Of a stretch of DNA of 8,058 nucleotides, positions 1-5,386 are shown in pieces (positions within the stretch are counted from its first letter, which is position 1; each line of letters starts with the position of its first letter). Under the pieces are notes generated by a model. The model was not told the origin of the DNA. It saw only the letters and a program-made list of their open reading frames with translations, and made no database searches. The translations under genes and the position numbers were made by a program. Source of the stretch: Bacteroidales bacterium (GTDB lineage Bacteria > Bacteroidota > Bacteroidia > Bacteroidales > ML635J-15); contig JAQVEY010000095.1 of assembly GCA_028697515.1 (NCBI GenBank), positions 1 to 8,058 of the forward strand, given 5' to 3'.

Positions 1-1632
1 TTGCATCTGACTATGAAGTCCATAACCAAATGACAAAGATTGATTTGAGGCAGTTTGCAGTTTAAAACTTATCCTCGGTTCTGCTGACCATTTATTGTTA
101 GAAGTCAGTTGCTGGAAATGTATTCCCGTAAACATGCCAAATTTACTTGAGAACTTGTGATTCCATTGTGCATACGCCTGTAGCAGAATTATTCCGGCAG
201 TATCAATTTCGGTTTGCTTTACATAAGTGTTACCCCAGCCAAAATATTCACCAATATAAACAGAATCAACATAATTAATAGAATATATATCTGCTGAAAT
301 ACCTAAATCAATATAATTCTTAGAATTGAGCTTTGACCTGTATTTTGATCCTGCACTTATGCGGGTTTCTTTATTGTTTTCGTGATAAAACTGAGTTTTG
401 TGTGCAATAAATACAGAATCTCCCGAATTGGCAAGTTCAACAGAGTCTAACTCGTATTCGAAATTATCAAGAGTGGTTTGTACTCCTGATGCTGAAAAAT
501 TTGCAAAAGATTCTATTCTGGATTTATCGTTTAAGAAATATAGATGATGCAAAGAATAAGTCATCATATCAGAACCATTTCGGGTATCTGATCCGCTGAA
601 ATTATAAAAAGACCCATCATTATCGTTACGATGGTCAAAGAAAATGCTTGAGTTTCCGATTATGCCTGTTAAACTCAATTTGCCTGCTTTGTTTGTAGGG
701 ATATTGACTTTAAATGTTAGATCCTGATATTTTGGTACAGCACCACCCGCAACAGCAAAACCAATTTTGTCCATAACATCAAGAGTAGAATTACGATAAT
801 TAACAATATAAGAAGCAGGATTTGTTTTTACAAAAGGTCCTTCGGCACCGAGTTCAAAGCCATTAAATCCAATTTGAAACAAGTATTCGCGTTGTTGATT
901 ATTTCCGTTTCGCATATTAAGATCAAATACTCCCGAAAGGGAATTTCCAAACTCAGCTGGCCAAGCTCCGGTGAAAAAATCAGAATTTGTCAGCAAATTA
1001 TTATTTAGCATACTAACAGGTCCGCCTGTACTTCCTAAAGCTCCGAAATGATTTGGATTTGGGATATTTACACCGTCTAATCTCCATAGTAATCCTGCCG
1101 GAGAATTACCACGAATGATTATATCATTACGTTGGTCACCTGCTGTAAAAACACCTGCGAAATTTTGCACCATACGACTGGGATCTCCCAAACTACCTGC
1201 ATATTTCTCTGTTTCTTCAATACTAAAAGAACGGGCACTTACAGTCGCCATTTTGTTCATCGGTTTATCCTTATCATATCCGCTTTTGATTATTACCTCT
1301 TCAAGAAGTTCAATATCTTCTTCCATTTTTACTTCCAGCACGAGTTCTTTTGAAACAGTCAGCAATAAGCTTTTCATGATTACAGGTTTGTAACCGATTG
1401 CAGTAAACTGTATATCAACTCTTCCAACCGGAATTGAAATAATTTTAAAATTGCCGTCAAAATCTGCACATGTGCCTATTGTAGGTTCGGCATTCAGTAT
1501 AATAACATTTACTCCCGGAATAGGAGAGTTCGACTGTTGGTCAATAATAATTCCTCTAATAGTTTGAACAGGTTGTGCTAGAATAAAATATGCAAAAATA
1601 AGGTTTAATAGCAGCAATAACAATCTTCTCAT
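1..1632 (-). CDS. TonB-dependent outer-membrane receptor, N-terminal part (cut by left window edge)
   Basis: The minus-strand frame is open from the ATG at 1632-1630 to base 1, giving 544 codons with no stop; the C-terminal barrel strands and stop lie outside the window. Residues 1-19 are a signal peptide (MRRLLLLLL, then a hydrophobic stretch ending ILAQ). Residues about 22-105 form a carboxypeptidase-regulatory-like beta domain (PIPGVNV, DFDGNFKI, AIGYKP). Residues about 131-244 are the plug, with SLGDPSRMVQNFAGV, DIIIRGNSPAGLLWRLDGV, NPNHFGALG and FPAEFG-like WPAEFGNSLSGVFDLNMR. The remainder is barrel, ending in GYGLHSQMQ. Members of this family import ligands too large for porins across the outer membrane, powered by TonB-ExbBD. 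No SusD-type partner is present, so it is not a clear SusC polysaccharide receptor, and the substrate cannot be read from sequence. It diverges from the lipoprotein gene over 132 bp. The start is well supported by the signal peptide directly after it. Confidence 0.93.
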   Translation of the reverse strand, partial: MRRLLLLLLNLIFAYFILAQPVQTIRGIIIDQQSNSPIPGVNVIILNAEPTIGTCADFDGNFKIISIPVGRVDIQFTAIGYKPVIMKSLLLTVSKELVLEVKMEEDIELLEEVIIKSGYDKDKPMNKMATVSARSFSIEETEKYAGSLGDPSRMVQNFAGVFTAGDQRNDIIIRGNSPAGLLWRLDGVNIPNPNHFGALGSTGGPVSMLNNNLLTNSDFFTGAWPAEFGNSLSGVFDLNMRNGNNQQREYLFQIGFNGFELGAEGPFVKTNPASYIVNYRNSTLDVMDKIGFAVAGGAVPKYQDLTFKVNIPTNKAGKLSLTGIIGNSSIFFDHRNDNDGSFYNFSGSDTRNGSDMMTYSLHHLYFLNDKSRIESFANFSASGVQTTLDNFEYELDSVELANSGDSVFIAHKTQFYHENNKETRISAGSKYRSKLNSKNYIDLGISADIYSINYVDSVYIGEYFGWGNTYVKQTEIDTAGIILLQAYAQWNHKFSSKFGMFTGIHFQQLTSNNKWSAEPRISFKLQTASNQSLSFGYGLHSQMQ

Positions 1633-1703
1633 ATATATCTATATTATCCGGCGGACGCTTATCAATAATTATACCAGATAAGTATGATTTTAAAAATTTA
1701 AAT

Positions 1704-1734
1704 TTTGTAAATACAAATCATTTTGTTAAATTTA
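1704..1734 (+). promoter_or_regulatory. Candidate Bacteroidota promoter for the lipoprotein gene
   Basis: TTTG at 1704-1707 is followed after 19 bases by TAAATTTA at 1727-1734. The established Bacteroidota vegetative promoter is TTTG, about 19-21 bases, then TAnnTTTG; the spacing matches and only the last base of the -7 element differs. A transcript starting near 1740 would have a leader of about 25 bases before the ATG at 1765. In such AT-rich DNA a match of this quality can arise by chance. Confidence 0.4.
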
Positions 1735-1737
1735 CAA
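1705..1737. repeat. Imperfect inverted repeat overlapping the promoter candidate
   Basis: The left arm TTGTAAATACAAA (1705-1717) and right arm TTTGTTAAATTTACAA (1722-1737) are complementary apart from three unpaired bases (TAA) in the right arm, with a four-base centre TCAT. The perfect sub-parts are TTGTAAAT with ATTTACAA and ACAAA with TTTGT. The arms cover parts of both the -33-like and -7-like elements, a placement that would suit an operator. No known regulator site is recognised, and AT-rich composition weakens the case. Confidence 0.4.
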
Positions 1738-1764
1738 TTAGAAATTTAGCTAAAATTGTATAAA

Positions 1765-2262
1765 ATGCAAAGTGATAAATTATTAGTATTTATAGTAATC
1801 ATAGCAACGTGTTTTATTGTGAGTTGCGAAGGAGAAAATAATGAAAATCAAAATGAAATAATATCTGAAGTTACTGGACAGTCTGAATGTAAATCTTTTA
1901 CAAAGTCTGATGATACCGAAACTGCATGCATAGAATATAGTTATTATCCAACTGATAAAAAGTTATTAGTCAGGCATATAAATGCAGGTTTTAATTGTTG
2001 TCCCGGAGATATTTATTGTGAAAGTGCAATCAGTAATGATACGATAATTATTAGCGAGTTTGAAGAAACTCAGGATTGTGATTGTAATTGTTTGTATGAT
2101 ATTAATATTGAAATTTCTAATCTGAATGAAACTAATTACATCATAAAAATAGTTGAGCCATACCTAGGTTCTCAGGAAGAAATAATATTTTCAATTGATT
2201 TGGATTCTGATACCATAGGCTCATATTGTGTTGACAGAACTCAGTACCCATGGGGATTGTGA
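1765..2262 (+). CDS. Small cysteine-rich predicted lipoprotein of unknown function
   Basis: This encodes a 165-residue protein. I chose the ATG at 1765 over an in-frame TTG at 1756 because it puts a short basic N-terminus (MQSDK) directly before the hydrophobic signal segment, residues 6-20. The segment ends in IVSC, a type II lipoprotein cleavage site with Cys21 as the lipidated residue. After Cys21 comes an acidic, Asn-rich linker (EGENNENQNE). The mature part has nine further cysteines: 42, 55, 78, 79, 85, 105, 107, 109 and 155. They cluster in two blocks, FNCCPGDIYC (76-85) and DCDCNCLYD (104-112). I have the impression that FNCCP and CxCxC blocks recur in uncharacterised Bacteroidota lipoproteins, but no function is known to me. 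They could form disulfides or bind metal. Residues after Cys21 (EGE) do not settle whether it faces the periplasm or the surface. It converges on the NlpC/P60 gene, 22 bp away, and has no same-strand partner. Confidence 0.85.
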   Translation: MQSDKLLVFIVIIATCFIVSCEGENNENQNEIISEVTGQSECKSFTKSDDTETACIEYSYYPTDKKLLVRHINAGFNCCPGDIYCESAISNDTIIISEFEETQDCDCNCLYDINIEISNLNETNYIIKIVEPYLGSQEEIIFSIDLDSDTIGSYCVDRTQYPWGL

Positions 2263-2273
2263 TATTTGATAAT

Positions 2274-2312
2274 CTTAAGAGAAACTATATAATAGCTTTT
2301 ACTACTCTTAAG
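2274..2312. terminator. Possible bidirectional terminator between convergent genes (weak)
   Basis: CTTAAGAG (2274-2281) and CTCTTAAG (2305-2312) are a perfect 8-bp inverted repeat with a 23-base loop. It sits at the junction of two converging genes, where shared termination would be expected. The right arm lies inside the last codons of the NlpC/P60 gene, the stem is AT-rich, the loop is long and no clear T-run follows, so this is a weak call. Confidence 0.25.
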
Positions 2313-3067
2313 TTGTGAGTATATCTTTTAAGATATTTGTCATAAATGCCCTGATGATCAATGTTGTCAATCTTTACTTTTCCTGAGGCATGAATGATCT
2401 TTCCGTTTTCGTAAATAATGCCTACATGAACAATCTCTCCTTCGCCATTGTCAAAAAACGCTAAATCCCCGGGTTGTGCTTCAGAAACAAAGCTTAATGT
2501 TTTTCCCGAATTAACTTGTTGTGAAGCATCGCGATCTAAATTTATTTTTACAAGACTGTATAAATATTGAGAAAAACCGGAGCAATCAATACCCCATAAA
2601 GTTCTGCCTCCCCACAAATATGGTACGTTAATCATACTTAAAGCAGCCTTAATAATTGTTTGGCGAGAATCAGTATTCTTATGATTTTTAAATTCCTCGG
2701 GGACTAAATAGTTGTTATTTAAAATTTTGAATTCTTTTGTTGACTTTACACTTGACGGGATTTTTGATCCGCTTGGAATTTGAATAGTAGTCTTATCATT
2801 CTTTTTTGACAAATTGATACTTTCTGTACAGACAATAAAATCTGAAAAATCTTTTACTATATTTTCATCATCATCAAGAATTGTAATTGCCGAACTTTCG
2901 ACCCAAGCTTCATAATTATCGTGAAGAAGTCGGATTTTTGTCCAGTCGTGGCGTGATGTAATTATTTCGAATAACTCGCCAAACAACACCTGATTTGTCA
3001 TTTCAGTTTTATGAGACATTCCTGCTCTCATTGGAATATAACTTAATTCACAAATTCCGGCTTTCAT
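2285..3067 (-). CDS. NlpC/P60 (C40) peptidase with two N-terminal SH3 domains, likely cytoplasmic
   Basis: The 260-residue product resembles the YkfC-type gamma-D-glutamyl-L-diamino acid endopeptidases that cut peptidoglycan stem peptides. Residues about 1-65 form a first bacterial SH3-like domain (LSYIPMRAGMSHKTEM, VLFGELFEI, WVESS) and about 70-125 a second, less conserved one. The catalytic domain spans about 133-260: YLWGGRTLWGIDCSGF (150-165) holds the nucleophile Cys162, GDLAFFD is at 200-206, HVGII carries His214 and HASG carries His226, so the Cys-His-His set is intact. There is no signal peptide or lipobox, which points to the cytoplasm and to recycling of imported muropeptides rather than attack on the wall; this is inference. 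The start is the ATG at 3067-3065, followed by MKAGICELSYIPMRA, a beginning I associate with Bacteroidota members of this family. The gene diverges from pgpH and converges on the lipoprotein gene. Exact bond specificity cannot be read from the sequence. Confidence 0.9.
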   Translation of the reverse strand: MKAGICELSYIPMRAGMSHKTEMTNQVLFGELFEIITSRHDWTKIRLLHDNYEAWVESSAITILDDDENIVKDFSDFIVCTESINLSKKNDKTTIQIPSGSKIPSSVKSTKEFKILNNNYLVPEEFKNHKNTDSRQTIIKAALSMINVPYLWGGRTLWGIDCSGFSQYLYSLVKINLDRDASQQVNSGKTLSFVSEAQPGDLAFFDNGEGEIVHVGIIYENGKIIHASGKVKIDNIDHQGIYDKYLKRYTHNLRVVKAII

Positions 3068-3087
3068 AATTTGAAATTATTTTAGCT

Positions 3088-3095
3088 CAAAAATA
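3088..3095 (-). promoter_or_regulatory. Candidate -7 promoter element for the NlpC/P60 gene
   Basis: TATTTTTG on the minus strand fits TAnnTTTG exactly and is placed 20 bases upstream of the start codon, giving a plausible short leader. A -33 TTTG is not visible at 17-23 bases upstream. Confidence 0.3.
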
Positions 3096-3181
3096 TATAT
3101 AAATTTTCTTATATGTTTTTTATTTTACTAACATATATATCTTAATAATTTTTTGAGTTGCTGATAATTACTTTTTTCTTT

Positions 3182-3203
3182 CAAGTTTTTCAAAACAAGT
3201 TTT
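3182..3203. repeat. Short direct repeat upstream of pgpH
   Basis: CAAGTTTT occurs at 3182-3189 and 3196-3203, a 14-base period. The intervening bases create two overlapping palindromes, GTTTT-TC-AAAAC (3185-3196) and AAAAC-AA-GTTTT (3192-3203). They lie just before the pgpH start and could be a binding site, but the composition is simple enough that chance is a fair explanation. Confidence 0.3.
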
Positions 3204-3225
3204 ATCTTTACCAAATATTTTAGTT

Positions 3226-5340
3226 ATGAAAGTAAAGAAAAATACAGTAGCCATATACACTTTAATATTGTTTGTTATAAGTGCAACGACTGTATTCTTT
3301 ATTTTTCCACGAGGTAAACAGTTTAATTACGACTATAGTGTAGGTACGCCTTGGCTACACGAAGATTTGATTGCGCCATGTGATTTCCCGGTATATAAAA
3401 CAGAACTTGAGATTAATAATGAAAAAGATAGTATTGTAAAAACATTTATTCCTTATTATGTAAATGATACAAATGTATATAATAGTTATTCAGCTTCGAT
3501 TAAGCGAGATATGTCTGTTCTTGAATCTGAGATTTTTAATTCTTTAAACTTGAATTCCGAAATAGGTATATTTGAGTTAGAACAATTTAAAAGAGAATTA
3601 ATAAATTGTTTCAAAGCATTTGATGATCTGGTATTTTCATGTGTGAAGTCTGGTATAATTAGCATTCCCGATTCTGTTAAAAATCCTTTACAATACAGAT
3701 TCTATTTATATAATAATGGAGTTTCTGAATTATCTTATGGTTATGAATATTTAACTGAAAAGCAATGCCAAGAAAAATTTGAGAATTTATATTTGGAAAT
3801 AAAATCAGTTGATTCTCTTTATGGTTATAAACTAAGGAATATAATTAATCAGCATAAAACTCCTGTAAATATTGTGTATGATTCGGGCTTAAGTAAGAAA
3901 ATTCTTAACAATAAGTTAGAATATGTCTCTCCAGTAATTGGAATGATACAAAAAGGTGAGTTAATAATTAAAAAGGGCAGCATAGTTGGAGATAATGAAA
4001 GTAATATTATTGAGTCTCTTAAGAAGCAACAAGAGGGTAGAAATAAGGGAGTAAATGAATGGAAAGTTTCGACAGGAACAGCTTTTATCTTTTTTGCGTT
4101 TTTTATGGTTATTTTTCTATATGTTATTAGCTTTCATTCCGAATACTTACGAAGTTTTAAGGATATTACATATTTTACTTTGCAGATATTATTGATGGTA
4201 TTGTTGGTCTATGTGCTCTTCAGAACAACTGAGTTAAATATTTATATCATTCCTTATGCATTGTTTCCATTGCTTTTGTACACTTTTTATGGATATCAGA
4301 TTTCGTTTTCGATATACATATTCTCATTACTAATTGTTGGTTTTTTTGCTCCAAATAGTTTTGAGTTTTTATTTGTTCAAATCCTTGCAGGATTGGTCGC
4401 TATGTATAGTATGAAAAACAAAATGAAGAGACGACAGATTTTTATCTCAATGTCACTTGTGTTTTTAACTTATGCCATTTTGGTAACTGGTTTTTTACTA
4501 ATAAAGCAAAGAGAATTCAACTATGAAATAATTAATGAGTATATCCCTTATGGAATAAGTTCGTTTTTAATTTTATTATACTTGCCTCTTGTTTATGTCT
4601 TCGAAAAAACTTTTGGATTTATTTCTGATTTTACTTTAATGGAATTAAGTGATACCAATAATCCAGCATTACGATTGCTTGCCGAAAAAGCTCCCGGAAC
4701 CTTTCAGCATTCGGTACAGGTTGCAAATTTAGTTGAATCTGTTGTAAGGGAATTAGGTGGAGATTATTTGTTAGCCAGAACAGGGGCTTTGTATCATGAT
4801 ATAGGAAAATCGCATCATCCTGAGTATTTTATAGAAAACCAGAGTGGAAAGAATGTTCACGATCAATTTGATTTTGAAGAAAGTGCTCAGAAAATTATTT
4901 CTCATGTTGATGCAGGAATAGAATTAGGGAATAAATATAAGCTTCCTAAACAAGTAATAGATTATATTTCTATGCATCATGGAACAAGTGTAACACGTTA
5001 TTTTTATAATTCATGGATTAATGCAAATCCAGATAACGCACCTGTGCTGTCTAATTTTCAATATCCGGGGCCTAAACCAACAAGCATAGAGACCGCTGTT
5101 ATGATGATGGCTGATTCTGTTGAGGCTGCTTCGAGAACTCTTTCAGAATATACTCCTGAATCAATAGAAAAATCTGTTTCAAAAATTATTGATTCTCAAT
5201 TAAATGACGGGCAATTCGAAAATGTTGATATTACATTGAAACAAATAAAAAGAGCAAAAGAAATTTTCTCAGCCAAAATTTTAAACATTTATCACGCTCG
5301 TGTTATTTATCCCGAACTAAATAAAAAAGACAAATCTTAA
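3226..5340 (+). CDS. pgpH: PgpH-family cyclic di-AMP phosphodiesterase (7TMR-HDED + HD domain)
   Basis: This 704-residue inner-membrane protein has the architecture of PgpH/YqfF, which hydrolyses cyclic di-AMP to 5'-pApA. Residues about 8-26 are a first membrane helix. About 35-275 form the extracytoplasmic 7TMR-HDED domain (TPWLHEDLIAPCDFPVYK at 41-58, KKGSIV at 249-254). Seven predicted membrane segments follow, near 282-303, 313-333, 338-356, 359-375, 377-394, 404-426 and 441-460, which puts the C-terminus in the cytoplasm. The HD domain covers about 485-690 with an intact metal-binding set: QHS (His495), HDIG (524-527), SHVDAGI (His560), MHHGT (His584, His585) and MMADSVEAASR (Asp630). 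FIENQSGKNVHD and FQYPGPKP are also conserved family signatures. Length is typical. The ATG at 3226 precedes the KVKK basic end of helix 1. No cyclic di-AMP synthase is in the window. It is probably transcribed with the downstream receptor. Family assignment is firm; the substrate is by homology. Confidence 0.94.
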   Translation: MKVKKNTVAIYTLILFVISATTVFFIFPRGKQFNYDYSVGTPWLHEDLIAPCDFPVYKTELEINNEKDSIVKTFIPYYVNDTNVYNSYSASIKRDMSVLESEIFNSLNLNSEIGIFELEQFKRELINCFKAFDDLVFSCVKSGIISIPDSVKNPLQYRFYLYNNGVSELSYGYEYLTEKQCQEKFENLYLEIKSVDSLYGYKLRNIINQHKTPVNIVYDSGLSKKILNNKLEYVSPVIGMIQKGELIIKKGSIVGDNESNIIESLKKQQEGRNKGVNEWKVSTGTAFIFFAFFMVIFLYVISFHSEYLRSFKDITYFTLQILLMVLLVYVLFRTTELNIYIIPYALFPLLLYTFYGYQISFSIYIFSLLIVGFFAPNSFEFLFVQILAGLVAMYSMKNKMKRRQIFISMSLVFLTYAILVTGFLLIKQREFNYEIINEYIPYGISSFLILLYLPLVYVFEKTFGFISDFTLMELSDTNNPALRLLAEKAPGTFQHSVQVANLVESVVRELGGDYLLARTGALYHDIGKSHHPEYFIENQSGKNVHDQFDFEESAQKIISHVDAGIELGNKYKLPKQVIDYISMHHGTSVTRYFYNSWINANPDNAPVLSNFQYPGPKPTSIETAVMMMADSVEAASRTLSEYTPESIEKSVSKIIDSQLNDGQFENVDITLKQIKRAKEIFSAKILNIYHARVIYPELNKKDKS

Positions 5341-5386
5341 ACAATAAAATTTGCAGCATCAGGTTATAGAGAACGATAGACATTTT
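5341..5386 (+). other. Short spacer between pgpH and the second receptor
   Basis: This 46-bp gap has a TTTG at 5350-5353 but no TAnnTTTG at the matching distance, and no hairpin followed by a T-run. I see neither a promoter nor a terminator, which supports a pgpH-receptor transcription unit. There is no strong ribosome binding site before the ATG at 5387. Confidence 0.4.

Larger units (their letters stand above)
1633..1764. promoter_or_regulatory. Divergent intergenic region between receptor and lipoprotein genes
   Basis: This AT-rich 132-bp gap must carry the start signals for two diverging genes. On the plus strand there is a Bacteroidota-type promoter candidate and a dyad over it (listed separately). 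On the minus strand TATAAT occurs at 1674-1669, about 40 bases before the receptor ATG, but without a good -35 partner. The otherwise AT-rich leader of the receptor holds a short GC-rich block, CCGGCGGACGC (1648-1658), and the pair CTTATC (1658-1663) / GATAAG (1677-1682), which could form a short hairpin. I recognised no riboswitch consensus, including the cobalamin box, in it. Confidence 0.5.
3068..3225. promoter_or_regulatory. Divergent AT-rich intergenic region between the NlpC/P60 and pgpH genes
   Basis: This 158-bp gap holds the promoters for both flanking genes. For the peptidase, the minus strand reads TATTTTTG at 3095-3088, a full match to the -7 consensus TAnnTTTG 20 bases before the ATG, though no TTTG lies at the expected -33 distance. 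For pgpH, TATCTTTA at 3203-3210 is a one-mismatch -7 candidate 15 bases before the ATG, also without a clear -33 element. Neither start has a recognisable Shine-Dalgarno sequence, as is usual in Bacteroidota. Confidence 0.45.

Noticed and set aside
1115..1393. Plus-strand reading frames of 92 and 73 codons
   Set aside because: They lie opposite the plug and N-terminal domain of the minus-strand receptor, whose protein is clearly recognisable; neither shows a domain or promoter.
1..1632. SusC-type polysaccharide utilisation receptor
   Set aside because: The N-terminal and plug motifs fit a general carboxypeptidase-regulatory-like receptor, and no SusD or glycoside hydrolase gene is visible on the upstream side.
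1756..1764. TTG start for the lipoprotein
   Set aside because: It would only add MYK before an ATG that already gives a standard lipoprotein signal peptide; an in-frame TAG lies just upstream at 1747.
5351..5386. TTG start for the second receptor
   Set aside because: The 12 extra residues are polar and acidic and would bury the signal peptide; the ATG at 5387 places it at the N-terminus.
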